Source: Pseudomonas sp. LP_7_YM
Lineage (GTDB): Bacteria; Pseudomonadota; Gammaproteobacteria; Pseudomonadales; Pseudomonadaceae
Length of the DNA: 64,000 bases
Direction: 5' to 3'
Assembly (NCBI RefSeq): GCF_004364435.1
Contig: NZ_SOCT01000003.1
Span: 533,243 to 597,242, forward strand
Below the pieces are notes generated by a model. That model was not told the DNA's origin, made no database searches, and saw only the letters and a list, made by a program, of their open reading frames with translations. Positions within the stretch are counted from its first letter, which is position 1. Every line of letters starts with the position of its first letter. This document shows, piece by piece, positions 46,288-55,583 of the stretch. Position numbers and translations under genes: made by a program.

Positions 46288-46313
46288 AAAACCCTCCTCG
46301 ACGGGAGGGTTTT
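46288..46313 (-). terminator. Rho-independent terminator of the glutamine-synthetase gene
   Basis: On the minus strand AAAACCCTCC-CGTCGA-GGAGGGTTTT: a 10-bp perfect stem with terminal T's, 14 bp after the stop and 16 bp before the MFS start. Confidence 0.88.
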
Positions 46314-46326
46314 CGAACTGCGGTTT

Positions 46327-47670
46327 TTAAGCCTGGGAAGCCAGGATACGACGCTCCCAGGGGGTTATTTCGTTGAAGAAACTGGTCAGCTCCAGCGTCT
46401 TCGACGCGATGTAGCCTTCGATGAATTCGGCACCAAACAGTTCCTTGGCCAACAGGCTGCGTTTCAGACGCTCCAGAGCGGCATGCAAGGTACATGGCAA
46501 CGAAAGATTGTCAGGCACGGCAAACTCCCCCTGAATCGGCTCCGATGGCTGCAAGCGGTGCTCGATACCGTATAACCCGGCGGCGAGGCTGGCTGCGATG
46601 GCCAGGTAAGGATTGGCGTCGGCACCCGGCAGGCGGTTTTCCACCCGTCGGGCAACTGGCGCGCTGGCCGGAATGCGCAGCCCGGCTGCACGGTTGTCGT
46701 GGGACCAGCAGGCATTGTTTGGCGAGGCGAAAGGATGACACAGACGGTGATAGGAGTTGACGTTCGGCGCAAATAACGCCGTGAAATCCGCCATCGCAGC
46801 CTGTTGACCGCCAATGAAATGCGCAAACGCTGCGGTCGCGCTCCCGTCGGCATCACTGAAAATGTTCTGCCCGCTGACACTGTCCACCACGCTTTGATGG
46901 ATATGCATCGAGCTGCCCGGCGTGTGCGCCAAAGGCTTGGCCATGCACACCACGCTCAGGCCATGCTTGAGCGCCACCTCCTTGAGCATGTGCTTGAACA
47001 GGAACGTCTGATCGGCAAGCAGCAGCGGATCCCCATGCAGCAGGTTGATCTCGAACTGGCTCACGCCCATCTCATGCATGAACGTATCCCGGGGCAAGCC
47101 CAGCGCCGCCATGCATTTATAGACTTCACCGAAAAACGGACGCAGGCCGTTACTGGAGCTGACGCAAAATGCCGATTGACCGTCCTCGCGACGCCCATCC
47201 AGCCCCACTGGCGGCTGGAACGGCTGAGCCGGATCGCTGTTGTGTGCAAAGACGAAAAACTCAAGTTCGGTGGCGACCACCGGGGACCAGCCGTGCCGCG
47301 CATAGCGGGCAATCACTGCCTTCAACTGGCCGCGAGTGGAGAGGCTGGAGGGCTCGCCGTCCAACTCGTCAGCGTCACAGATTGCCAGCGCTCGCGGCTC
47401 CTCGCTCCAGGGCAGGCGATGGATCTGCTGCGCGTCCGCTATCAGCGCCAGATCGCCATCGTCGCTGCCGTAGAACTTCGCTGCCGGGTAGCCGCCCATG
47501 ATGCATTGCAGCAGCACACCGCGCGCCAGTTGCAAACGGCGCCCCTCCAGAAAACCTTCAGCCGTCATGACCTTGCCGCGGGGTACGCCGTTCAGGTCGG
47601 GGGTGACGCATTCGATTTCATCAATGCCCATCAATCGCTGCGCGAGAGAATTGTGGCCATCGCTCAACAT
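46327..47670 (-). CDS. Glutamine-synthetase family protein (PuuA-like)
   Basis: A 447-residue type-I glutamine-synthetase fold protein. Seen: N-terminal beta-grasp (IECVTPDLNGVPRGKVM), ATELEFFVF, FEINLLHGDPLLLADQTFLFKHM, CMAKPLAHTPGSSMHIHQS and a C-terminal ENRLPGADANPYLAIAASLAAGL catalytic stretch. These fit gamma-glutamylpolyamine synthetases of polyamine catabolism better than GlnA, which is longer and has different ammonium-site residues. The substrate cannot be fixed from sequence. The start is supported by AAGGACTTGAGTC. It is divergent from vioA. Confidence 0.88.
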   Translation of the reverse strand: MLSDGHNSLAQRLMGIDEIECVTPDLNGVPRGKVMTAEGFLEGRRLQLARGVLLQCIMGGYPAAKFYGSDDGDLALIADAQQIHRLPWSEEPRALAICDADELDGEPSSLSTRGQLKAVIARYARHGWSPVVATELEFFVFAHNSDPAQPFQPPVGLDGRREDGQSAFCVSSSNGLRPFFGEVYKCMAALGLPRDTFMHEMGVSQFEINLLHGDPLLLADQTFLFKHMLKEVALKHGLSVVCMAKPLAHTPGSSMHIHQSVVDSVSGQNIFSDADGSATAAFAHFIGGQQAAMADFTALFAPNVNSYHRLCHPFASPNNACWSHDNRAAGLRIPASAPVARRVENRLPGADANPYLAIAASLAAGLYGIEHRLQPSEPIQGEFAVPDNLSLPCTLHAALERLKRSLLAKELFGAEFIEGYIASKTLELTSFFNEITPWERRILASQA

Positions 47671-47906
47671 GACTCAAGTCCTTTTCATCAGGCAGGCCGC
47701 GATGCGGCGAGGCGTACAAAATAAGCATCGGGCGTTCGGAATATCAAGCGCATCTTTTTGATCGCAAAGGCAGGTTGGCCGATTTCTTGCTATTTCCCGC
47801 TAACGGCACCCGGAACGCCATTTCGATGACAGCGAGTATTTCGACATCCGCCAGCTCGCAAGCATCACGTACGTCCAGCGGTGCGTACACAGGGCACAGG
47901 AATCCC

Positions 47907-49025
47907 ATGAATAAACCGATCCCCGTCACACAGCCTCTGCTGCCTCCGCTGGAAGAGTTCGTGCCTTACCTGGAACAGATCTGGGAAAGCCGGCGCCTGA
48001 CCAACGCCGGCCCTTTTCACGAGAAGCTGGAAAAGGACCTCGCTGACTATCTGGGCGTCGAACACCTGTCGTTGTTTTCCAACGGCACACTGGCGCTGCT
48101 GACGGCGCTGCAGGCGCTGCGCATCACCGGCGAGGTGATCACCACGCCCTACTCGTTCGTCGCCACCGCGCATTCGCTGCTGTGGAACGGACTCAAGCCG
48201 GTGTTCGTCGATATCGCACCCGGCTCGTTCAACCTGGACCCCGACCGGATAGAAGAAGCCATCACCCCTGCTACCACGGCGATCATGCCTGTGCATTGCT
48301 ACGGGACACCCTGCGATGTCGACCGCATCCAGCAAATCGCCGACCGCTACGGCCTGAAAGTGATCTACGACGCCGCCCACGCCTTCGGGGTCCGTCATCA
48401 GGGGCAGAGCCTGTTGCGCAACGGCGATCTGTCGGTGCTCAGTTTTCATGCCACCAAGGTGTTCAACACCTTCGAGGGGGGCGCCATCATCTGCCCGGAT
48501 GCGAAGACCAAAAAGCGCATCGATTACCTGAAGAACTTCGGCTTCGCCGATGAGGTGACGGTGGTCGCCCCCGGCATTAACGGCAAGATGAGCGAGATCA
48601 ACGCCGCGTTCGGTTTGCTGCAACTCAACTACATCGATGCCGCGCTCGAACGCAGAAAGCAGATTGACGCCATGTACCGCGAAGCGTTGTCGGTGATGCC
48701 GGGGCTGGAGCTGTTGTGGACGCCTGGCGATGGCCACAACTTTTCCTACTTCCCGGTGTTGGTCGGTCAGGATTTTCCGATCAGTCGTGACGCGTTATTC
48801 GAGCGTTTCAGGGAACGTGACATTCTGGTCAGGCGCTATTTCTACCCATTGATTTCAACCTTTCCCATGTACCGCAGCCTGGACTCTGCCAAACCCGAGA
48901 GCCTGAAAGTGGCGAGCGATGTTTCCAGCCGGATCCTCTGCCTGCCGATTTTCGACGCCCTGACCCCCGAGGAATTTGCCAGCATCATCGACGTTTTGCA
49001 GACGGTGATGGCTGAACACCCGTAA
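47907..49025 (+). CDS. vioA: VioA-type nucleotide-sugar 4-aminotransferase
   Basis: A DegT/DnrJ/EryC1 PLP aminotransferase of 372 residues. VTQPLLPPLEEFVPYLEQIW, TNAGPFHEKLEKDLADYLGVEH and TTPYSFVATAHSLLWNG match my memory of VioA, which makes dTDP-4-amino-4,6-dideoxyglucose (viosamine, Qui4N) from dTDP-4-keto-6-deoxyglucose. The PLP lysine is Lys184 in SFHATKVFNTFEGG. AGGAATCCC supports the ATG at 47907. The dTDP-sugar supply (rmlA/rmlB) is not in the window. Viosamine is known in P. syringae flagellin glycans, which fits the neighbours: a giant glycosyltransferase and an acyl-modification operon. Confidence 0.85.
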   Translation: MNKPIPVTQPLLPPLEEFVPYLEQIWESRRLTNAGPFHEKLEKDLADYLGVEHLSLFSNGTLALLTALQALRITGEVITTPYSFVATAHSLLWNGLKPVFVDIAPGSFNLDPDRIEEAITPATTAIMPVHCYGTPCDVDRIQQIADRYGLKVIYDAAHAFGVRHQGQSLLRNGDLSVLSFHATKVFNTFEGGAIICPDAKTKKRIDYLKNFGFADEVTVVAPGINGKMSEINAAFGLLQLNYIDAALERRKQIDAMYREALSVMPGLELLWTPGDGHNFSYFPVLVGQDFPISRDALFERFRERDILVRRYFYPLISTFPMYRSLDSAKPESLKVASDVSSRILCLPIFDALTPEEFASIIDVLQTVMAEHP

Positions 49026-49072
49026 TAAAGCCGTCTGGCACAAGACCGCTTGACCGCGACCCGCCAACCCAC

Positions 49073-49094
49073 AGCGCCCGACTCAGCGGGCGCT
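49073..49094 (+). other. Stem-loop between vioA and the glycosyltransferase
   Basis: AGCGCCCG-ACTCAG-CGGGCGCT is a perfect 8-bp stem without a U-run. It may reduce readthrough from vioA or stabilise the upstream message. Confidence 0.4.
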
Positions 49095-49173
49095 GCTTGG
49101 CCTACCCAGCTTCAATCGCCGGACCTGTTGCCATCGAGCCGGTACCTCTTCCACTCAGCAGTCAAGGACTCCG

Positions 49174-52100
49174 ATGAACGTGCAGCGCTTGGTAAGCATT
49201 GTCATTCCGGCCTACAAGCCCACCTATTTCGAGGCCGCCCTGCGCAGCGCATTCGCACAGGACTACGATCAGATCGAGATCGTGATCTGCGACGACTGCC
49301 GCGACGATGGCATCCGCAACCTTCTGGCGACGCTGACCCCTGACAGCCCATGGCCGATTCACTACTTTCGCAACGAGCCATCCCTTGGCGAAGCACTGAA
49401 CGTTGCGCGTGGTATCAAGCAAGCGCGTGGCGAATACATCAAGTTTCTGTACGACGACGACATGCTGGAGTTCGATTGCGTCAGCACACTCATCGAGCTG
49501 CTGCAGGGCCACCCGGACATCACGCTCGCCGCCGCGAGCCGTCGCCTGATCGACGAAAGGGGCGAGTTTCTTCCCGACAATCTGGCGACGTTCTTTCCGT
49601 TCAAGGAGGACGTGGTGCTTCACGGCCCGGAACTGGTGGCGTTGCTGTCGCAGACTCCGCTGACGTTCATGGGTGAGCCTAGCGCGGTGATGTGCCGACG
49701 CGACGACGTGCTGGCTTATGGACAGGACCTCATGTCGCTCAAAGGCCAGACCATTCACTGGCTGGGCGACATCAGCCTGTACGTTAAATTGCTCAGGCAG
49801 GGCAATCTGGCATTGCTCAAGCGCCCGCTATCACGGTTCCGCATGACCGACACCCAAAGCAGCAGCATCGCCCGGGCAACCCCACAGGTCGCCAAGGAAG
49901 GCCATAGCACCTACTTCCGTATCACCAAAGAACTGCAATGGCGGCGCGCCCCCGCACTCAACGGTGATGTGAAGATCGCGCCGTTACGTGACCGCGAGAA
50001 TTTCTCGAACTTCAACCTGCGGGCCTATGTGCTGCGCAAGTCGCTCACTGAACAGCGGCATGACCAGATCCAGGACTGGGCCAGCGCGCGACGATCGGTC
50101 GGACCGCAAAAAACCCATATCGCTCGCTACTTTCAGCAGCACAATGGCACGCCAGGTTTCGCGATCATCGTTTCGGACCTGCTTGGCAGACCACAGCAGC
50201 TTCTAAAGACCCTGGAAAGTATCGAAACCACGACCCGAGGATGGATAGCAACGAAGGTCTTTGTGCTGCACGACACCAGCAACAGCCAGCCCCTGCCCAA
50301 CCCTGCCGCCAACACCATTTATCTGGAGGTCGCGGGCCAGAACCGCGCAGCCCAGCTCAATCGCGTCTTGCAGGAGGCCGGGTTCGACTGGTTCATGATG
50401 ATCGATGCCGACTCGACGCTGAACGTGGCAGGGCTCTTGAAAGCGGCCATCAAGATCACCGAACAGCCGACCTTGCGCGCCTTGTTCGCCGATGAGATTG
50501 CGCGTACGCAAGCGCCTACAGCTGAGGTCATGCTGCGACCGGACTTCAGCCTGGACTACCTGCTGAGCTTGCCGGAGGCCATGGCAAGGCACTGGATATT
50601 CAACCGTTATGCGGTGGTGGATGCCGGTGGCTTCGACGCCCGATTCGCGCAGGCACTCGAACTCGACCTGATTCTTCGTCTGATCGAGCATGAGGGCCTG
50701 ACAGGCCTCGAACATGTTTGCGAGCCATTGATCACTTACACGCCTGAGCCCGGCGACGCCAATCCGGACGAAGCGCGCACCCTGCAGCGCCATTTGCTCG
50801 CCCGGGGCTATGAGCAGGGTCAGGTCATAGAATCGCGTCCACGGCATTATCAATTGCGTTACGGTCATGCACAGCAGCCCAAGGTGAGCATCATCGTCGC
50901 CAGCCGGGATCAGATCCTGCTGCTGCAGCGCTGCGTCGAAAGCATCCTGGAAAAAACCACCTATCCCCACTACGAAATCATCATCGCCGACAGTGACAGC
51001 CAGACCTCGCAGGCTCTGGAATGGCTCGCGGGCGTGGAAGCGATGCAATCGGATCAGGTCCGTGTGCTGCGTTGCCCCGCAGAACTCAGCCGCTCGGCGA
51101 TAAACAACCTCGCCGCCCGCCACGCCACCGGCGAGTATTTGGTGCTGCTAAGTAACAGCGCGGCGGTGCTGCATGGCGACTGGCTCGACAATCTGCTCAA
51201 CCATGCTCAGCGACCCGAGGTCGGGGTGGTCGGTGCGAAATTGCTGGCACCGGACAACACGATCCAGCACGCTGGGATCGTGCTTGGACTCGAAGTTCCC
51301 GTCACTTATGTGTTCAGCGGGCAGAGTGCGGCCAGCGATGGCTACATGCAGCGCCTGGTGGTCGATCAAAATTACAGCGCAGTCAGCGATGCCTGCCTGA
51401 TGATCGGCAGCGACCTGTACGACGCGCTCGGTGGTCTGGACGAAGGCGAATTCAGCGCGCGGCATAGCGATGTGGATCTGTGCCTGCGCGTGAAGGAGTC
51501 CGGACGACTGATTATCTGGACCCCCCATGTGGTGCTGCTTCACGACGCCACCGAGGGCGATACGGCCCCAGACGGTAACCACCACGCTTTGTACGGCAAG
51601 TGGCTGAATTACATTGCTCACGATCCGGCGTACAACGACAACTTCTCATCGCGCAGTCAGGGCCTGCAGCTGGAGACGTTCACCGAGGTAACGTGGCGGC
51701 CCTTGCCCTGGCGTCCGGTGCCGCTGGTGCTGTCGCATCCTCACAGCCTGGCAACGTCAGAAAAACGTCTCGTCGGGCCTCTCGATGCGTTGGCTGAAGC
51801 GCTGCAGATCGAGCACGTCACATCGCCCCAATTGCTGACACTGGGGGAGTTCACCCGCCTGCACCCCGAAACCCTCATTCTTCAACGCCCATGGACCGAT
51901 GTGTTTGTCGGCGAGCTGCAGACCCTCAGGACCTTCAGCAAGGCGTTGCGTATCTATGACGTTAGCGAATACCCACCCTCCTCCAGGGATATGGCGGGCG
52001 CCCCTTCGCCAGAGCAGGTAAACAATCTACTAAGGACCGGGCTTGGGTTGATGGACAAAGTGATTGTCTCAAGCCCAGGACTGGCCGAAGCGCTGAGCGG

Positions 52101-52689
52101 CTTTCATACCCGAATCGAGATCATCGAAGAGCGGCTGGAAGCGCGCTGGAGAAGCGTTCAGTGCTACTCCCTGCCCCACGGAAAACCTCGGGTCGGCTGG
52201 GTCGGCACGTCCGCGCAACTGGGTGAACTGGCACTGATCGAAGACGTGATCAAAGCCCTCGCCCATGAAGTGGAGTGGATCATCATGGGGCCTTGTCCCG
52301 AATTGATTCGCCCTTGGGTCCATGAGTGGCGCAGCCCTGTCGAGGGCGAGCTGTATCCCGGCGTGCTCGGTTGCCTGGATCTGGATGTCGCGCTGATACC
52401 GGCGGGCAGCAGTCTGTTCGGCGAGCACAAAAGCACGCGCCTGGCCCTTGAGCTAGGCGCCTGCGGCTACCCGATCATCGCCAGCGACGTTCCCGGGCTG
52501 CGCAACGCGCTACCGCTGACGCGAGTGCAGAACGGCACTCAGGCGTGGCTCGACGCGATTGCGATGCACATCAACGACCTCGACGAAGCGAAACGACTCG
52601 GCCAGCGCCTGAAGCAGGCGGTGCTGAACGACTGGATGCTTGACGAAGCGTATTTGCAACGCTGGCACGCCGCCCTTCTCGACCGCTGA
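49174..52689 (+). CDS. Giant glycosyltransferase, GT-A modules plus GT-B
   Basis: A 1171-residue paralog of fgt1. Module 1 (residues 6-225): SIVIPAYKPTYFEAALRSA, metal-binding DDD at 94-96. Module 2 (about 325-520): degenerate GT2-like, WFMMIDADSTLN at 406-417. Module 3 (570-790): GT2 with SNSA (660-663) in place of NND but VGVVGAKL and SDVDLCLRV kept. C-terminal GT-B-like domain (about 925-1165) with KPRVGWVGTSAQ and LELGACGYP (Glu1093). No signal peptide. With vioA just upstream, it is a candidate for adding the viosamine-like sugar to the flagellin glycan. AAGGACTCCG supports the start. Confidence 0.85.
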   Translation: MNVQRLVSIVIPAYKPTYFEAALRSAFAQDYDQIEIVICDDCRDDGIRNLLATLTPDSPWPIHYFRNEPSLGEALNVARGIKQARGEYIKFLYDDDMLEFDCVSTLIELLQGHPDITLAAASRRLIDERGEFLPDNLATFFPFKEDVVLHGPELVALLSQTPLTFMGEPSAVMCRRDDVLAYGQDLMSLKGQTIHWLGDISLYVKLLRQGNLALLKRPLSRFRMTDTQSSSIARATPQVAKEGHSTYFRITKELQWRRAPALNGDVKIAPLRDRENFSNFNLRAYVLRKSLTEQRHDQIQDWASARRSVGPQKTHIARYFQQHNGTPGFAIIVSDLLGRPQQLLKTLESIETTTRGWIATKVFVLHDTSNSQPLPNPAANTIYLEVAGQNRAAQLNRVLQEAGFDWFMMIDADSTLNVAGLLKAAIKITEQPTLRALFADEIARTQAPTAEVMLRPDFSLDYLLSLPEAMARHWIFNRYAVVDAGGFDARFAQALELDLILRLIEHEGLTGLEHVCEPLITYTPEPGDANPDEARTLQRHLLARGYEQGQVIESRPRHYQLRYGHAQQPKVSIIVASRDQILLLQRCVESILEKTTYPHYEIIIADSDSQTSQALEWLAGVEAMQSDQVRVLRCPAELSRSAINNLAARHATGEYLVLLSNSAAVLHGDWLDNLLNHAQRPEVGVVGAKLLAPDNTIQHAGIVLGLEVPVTYVFSGQSAASDGYMQRLVVDQNYSAVSDACLMIGSDLYDALGGLDEGEFSARHSDVDLCLRVKESGRLIIWTPHVVLLHDATEGDTAPDGNHHALYGKWLNYIAHDPAYNDNFSSRSQGLQLETFTEVTWRPLPWRPVPLVLSHPHSLATSEKRLVGPLDALAEALQIEHVTSPQLLTLGEFTRLHPETLILQRPWTDVFVGELQTLRTFSKALRIYDVSEYPPSSRDMAGAPSPEQVNNLLRTGLGLMDKVIVSSPGLAEALSGFHTRIEIIEERLEARWRSVQCYSLPHGKPRVGWVGTSAQLGELALIEDVIKALAHEVEWIIMGPCPELIRPWVHEWRSPVEGELYPGVLGCLDLDVALIPAGSSLFGEHKSTRLALELGACGYPIIASDVPGLRNALPLTRVQNGTQAWLDAIAMHINDLDEAKRLGQRLKQAVLNDWMLDEAYLQRWHAALLDR

Positions 52690-52698
52690 CCCAAACGT

Positions 52699-52723
52699 AA
52701 AGGGCTCCTTCCGGGAGCCCTTT
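52699..52723. terminator. Bidirectional terminator between convergent genes
   Basis: AAAGGGCTCC-TTCCG-GGAGCCCTTT is a 10-bp stem with A's and T's on both sides, between the convergent glycosyltransferase (plus) and KAS III (minus) genes. Confidence 0.85.
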
Positions 52724-52749
52724 ATGTGCAAGCGATACCCGCCTTGCCG

Positions 52750-53769
52750 TTACCAGCGAATGACGCAGCCGCCCCACGAATACCCCACGCCGAAACCCAC
52801 TGCGGTGATGACCTTGCCCGGCTGAACCTGCCCCTTGCCCAGCGCTTCTTTCAAGGCGATGGGAATGCTGCACGACACCGTATTGCCGCAATGCCTGAAC
52901 TCGGTGATGAACTTCTCGGGCGCCAGTTTCAACCGTCGGCGCAGCGCTTCGAGCATGAATTGATTGGCCTGATGGAAGACGAACAAATCGGAATCTTCGA
53001 CGCTGAACTGCTCATCGAACAGCGACGCGAACAACGCCGGTACGCGCGTCATGGAAAATTCGAAAATTGCAGGACCGTTCATGTACAGATCGGCGTCGGA
53101 ACGGATGTTTCCACTTTCGTCTTCGTGCTCGGCGGGCCTTTGTCCAGCGACCAGAGGCTGGCGCGCCGCGCCCATGGGCACGATCAGATTCTGCGCGCCG
53201 GCACCGTCGCTGCCGTAGCGGAAGCGATCCAGGCAAGGCGCTTGTTCGTCCGAAGCCCTGATCAGCGTGGCAGCCGCCGCGTCACCGAACAGGGTACGGA
53301 CACTTTTGTCCTTGGGATTGATGTAGCGGCTGTAGGTCTCTGCGGTGATCAGCAGCACATTTTTGCACTGCCCCGACTCAATGAAGCCTTTGGCCAAGCC
53401 CAGCCCGTAGATGAAACCCGAGCACCCCTGGTTGAAGTCGAAGGCGGCGCAGTGCTGCGACAGCTGCAAGCGGTGCTGCAGGATGCATGCAGTGGCCGGC
53501 AGCAGGTAGTCCGGGCTCTGCGTGCAGTAGATCAGGCAGTCGATTTGATCACGGCTAATGGCGCTGTTTGCGAACAGCTTTTCGCAAGCGCGAAAGGCAA
53601 GGTCCGAAGCGGTTTCACCCTCGGCGACGATGTGCCGTTTATTGATTCCGGTTTTCTGGAATATCTTCTCGACGTCCCATTCCGGAAAGTCCTGCGCCAG
53701 CGTCTGGTTGTCGAGCACCTGCGCGGGCAATTCGTATTCTATTTCGCAGATTCGAGCGTAACGGGCCAT
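52750..53769 (-). CDS. 3-oxoacyl-ACP synthase III-like protein (second copy)
   Basis: A KAS III of 339 residues with an intact triad: Cys116 in FDFNQGCSGFIYGLG, His266 in FVFHQANQ and Asn296 in HCGNTVSCS. The start at 53767-53769 follows AGGATAAAGACGAC. As the last gene of the operon ACP, reductase, acyltransferase, KAS III it should make a short 3-oxoacyl-ACP, for example acetoacetyl-ACP from an acetyl starter and malonyl-ACP, for the dedicated ACP at 55377. A housekeeping FabH is unlikely given the context. Chain length is inferred. Confidence 0.9.
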   Translation of the reverse strand: MARYARICEIEYELPAQVLDNQTLAQDFPEWDVEKIFQKTGINKRHIVAEGETASDLAFRACEKLFANSAISRDQIDCLIYCTQSPDYLLPATACILQHRLQLSQHCAAFDFNQGCSGFIYGLGLAKGFIESGQCKNVLLITAETYSRYINPKDKSVRTLFGDAAAATLIRASDEQAPCLDRFRYGSDGAGAQNLIVPMGAARQPLVAGQRPAEHEDESGNIRSDADLYMNGPAIFEFSMTRVPALFASLFDEQFSVEDSDLFVFHQANQFMLEALRRRLKLAPEKFITEFRHCGNTVSCSIPIALKEALGKGQVQPGKVITAVGFGVGYSWGGCVIRW

Positions 53770-53776
53770 GTCGTCT

Positions 53777-54418
53777 TTATCCTGAAATCCGCTTGGCCGG
53801 CACGCCAAACACCACGTCGCCGGGTTTCACCGCACGCAGTACGACACTGCCTGCACCGACCACCGCGCCCTTGCCCACCCGAACCTTGGGCAGTACCGAG
53901 GAGCGCGAGCCCATGAATACTTCGTCCTCAAGCACAGCGCCGCCGGTTACGTCGCAGTGGCAACTCAACGTGGAAAAATCACCCACGATGGCGTCATGCC
54001 CGATGGTGCATGAAGAGTTAACAGTAACGAAATCACCAACCACCAAATCAACTGACAGCACTGCGTTAGGGCAAATCAAAACACCACGGCCGATCTTGAC
54101 GTTATCGCCAACGATCGCTGCCGGGTGGATCAAACTGAAAAACTCTACGCCTTTGTCCAGCAGTTTGTTGACGACGTATTTTTTGTCGGCAGGTTTGCCA
54201 ATTGCACAAATTACGAACTCGTCGACGGACGGATGGTACTCATCAATGGTGCAAAGAATGTCAGCGTAGTGATCGAAACTGTTGAGGGCTCCTTCACCGT
54301 CATCGATGAACCCACCAATAACATATCCAGGGTTCTGTTCAATCCAATCCTGTGTCCATGCATGGACCTCGCGGCCCAGGCCCCCGGCACCGGCGATTAT
54401 GATTTTTTTTGGGTTCAT
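53777..54418 (-). CDS. vioB: NeuD/PglD/VioB-type sugar N-acyltransferase
   Basis: A 213-residue left-handed beta-helix acyltransferase. N-terminal Rossmann-like sugar-nucleotide domain (IIIAGAGGLGREVHAW, GYVIGGFIDDGEG) and C-terminal hexapeptide repeats (about 95-213) with the catalytic base His141 in CTIGHDAIVGDF. Family members acylate the C-4 amine of UDP- or dTDP-4-amino-6-deoxy sugars, so VioA product is the likely acceptor. Because an ACP, KAS III and reductase share its operon, the donor may be a 3-hydroxyacyl-ACP rather than acetyl-CoA. Symbol given by analogy. It overlaps the reductase gene by 4 bp. Confidence 0.8.
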   Translation of the reverse strand: MNPKKIIIAGAGGLGREVHAWTQDWIEQNPGYVIGGFIDDGEGALNSFDHYADILCTIDEYHPSVDEFVICAIGKPADKKYVVNKLLDKGVEFFSLIHPAAIVGDNVKIGRGVLICPNAVLSVDLVVGDFVTVNSSCTIGHDAIVGDFSTLSCHCDVTGGAVLEDEVFMGSRSSVLPKVRVGKGAVVGAGSVVLRAVKPGDVVFGVPAKRISG

Positions 54419-55182
54419 TCGGCGAGATAACCTCCATCGACTACCAGTGAGGTACCGGTTACCCAGCGGGCAGCGGGTGATAATAAATAATTGATGGCAT
54501 AAGCGACGTCCAATGGCTCGCCCAACCCCAGGGGATGTTTACGCTCTATGACCGCCATCGAATCTTCACCTACCAAGCCTTTGAGCTTCTCCGCCATCTC
54601 GGTCCTTACTACGCCAGGTGCGACTGCATTGACGCGAATTCCCTCACCGGAGAGTTCCAGTGCGGCAGCCCGAACCATCGATTCCACCGCCCCCTTGCTC
54701 GCGCAATAGCCCATCAATGCGGGCTGAGCAACTTGAGCCATGACCGAGGACAGCATCACAATACTTGCCGGTGATCGGTATACGCCTTTTTGCCTGAACG
54801 ACTTGATCAGGCAAAAACCAGAAGTAACGTTTGTCGCAAGGATCTTTTCCCAGTGGTCTAGTGCCATCGCCCGAATCGGCATCGGCGACTGCACGCCTGC
54901 AGCATGTACAAGTCCGTCAAAGGGAGACATCGTTAGTGCCAGCCTTTTCATCCACCCGGCTATATCATTTGCGTTCAGAAAATCGAAAACCTCGACGGCG
55001 TGCCCCTCGCCATGTAACAAACTCAGCGTCTCTTCAAGCCTGGGGAGATCTCTGGCAACAGCTAAAATTCTGGCGCCCTGCTTGCTCAGCCAAATTGCAA
55101 CTTCGCGACCGATGCCTGAAGACGCGCCGGTTATCATGATAAATTTACCATCCAGCGAAAAAGGATTGTCTTGCACTTGCAT
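54415..55182 (-). CDS. Short-chain reductase, 3-oxoacyl-ACP reductase-like
   Basis: A classical SDR of 255 residues: cofactor motif TGASSGIG (18-25), Asn118, catalytic Ser146, Tyr159 and Lys163 (YCASK), and the C-terminal VTGTSLVVDGGY common in FabG-like enzymes. It probably reduces a 3-oxoacyl-ACP made by the neighbouring KAS III to the 3-hydroxyacyl form; a sugar substrate is the alternative. The ATG at 55180-55182 is preferred; the frame stays open upstream. ATGA overlap with the acyltransferase. Confidence 0.87.
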   Translation of the reverse strand: MQVQDNPFSLDGKFIMITGASSGIGREVAIWLSKQGARILAVARDLPRLEETLSLLHGEGHAVEVFDFLNANDIAGWMKRLALTMSPFDGLVHAAGVQSPMPIRAMALDHWEKILATNVTSGFCLIKSFRQKGVYRSPASIVMLSSVMAQVAQPALMGYCASKGAVESMVRAAALELSGEGIRVNAVAPGVVRTEMAEKLKGLVGEDSMAVIERKHPLGLGEPLDVAYAINYLLSPAARWVTGTSLVVDGGYLAE

Positions 55183-55376
55183 CTCAGCCCTGCCTGCATA
55201 GAACAGCGTAAACGCGCTGACATAAGTTCGTGAGTAAAAATTCACGCCGAATGCAGAGACAATTCATTCGAGGCTCAGCCTCAGTTTTTGGCCAACTAAC
55301 CACCCATCTTAAAGCATTAAAACTCATAAGGAATGACCTCATGTACGCCGTTATGCTTCGTTGCCAGCATCAGCTT

Positions 55377-55583
55377 CTACTCACAAGCCAGCGTCACAAC
55401 ATCCCTGACGGTTATGCACTTGTTGAGCCGAGCGGCTGAGAGACTCTTACTCAGATGTTCTTCAGCCGTAGCCATAAAGGTGATTAAAGCAATGGAATCC
55501 CAATCCAGAGGTTGGTCAAGCGACAGCGTGCCAGCATCCACCTCCATCGACTCCTCAATCAGACTTACGATCTTTTCTTCCAT
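55377..55583 (-). CDS. Acyl carrier protein, dedicated
   Basis: A 68-residue ACP starting MEEKIVSLIEESMEVDAGTL, acidic and helical, with the phosphopantetheine attachment Ser30 in LDWDSIALIT (DSI instead of the usual DSL). AGGAGCTATACAG precedes the ATG. First gene of the operon, about 194 bp before the reductase gene; that gap shows no gene, only an AT-rich stretch with small dyads. It is not the housekeeping AcpP, whose neighbours would be fabD/fabG/fabF. It likely carries the short acyl chain for sugar N-acylation. Confidence 0.85.
   Translation of the reverse strand: MEEKIVSLIEESMEVDAGTLSLDQPLDWDSIALITFMATAEEHLSKSLSAARLNKCITVRDVVTLACE

Noticed and set aside
49034..49050. Sigma-54-like TGGCAC after vioA
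   Set aside because: The -24-like block is good, but the GC of the -12 element is one base out of place and TTGC is missing.
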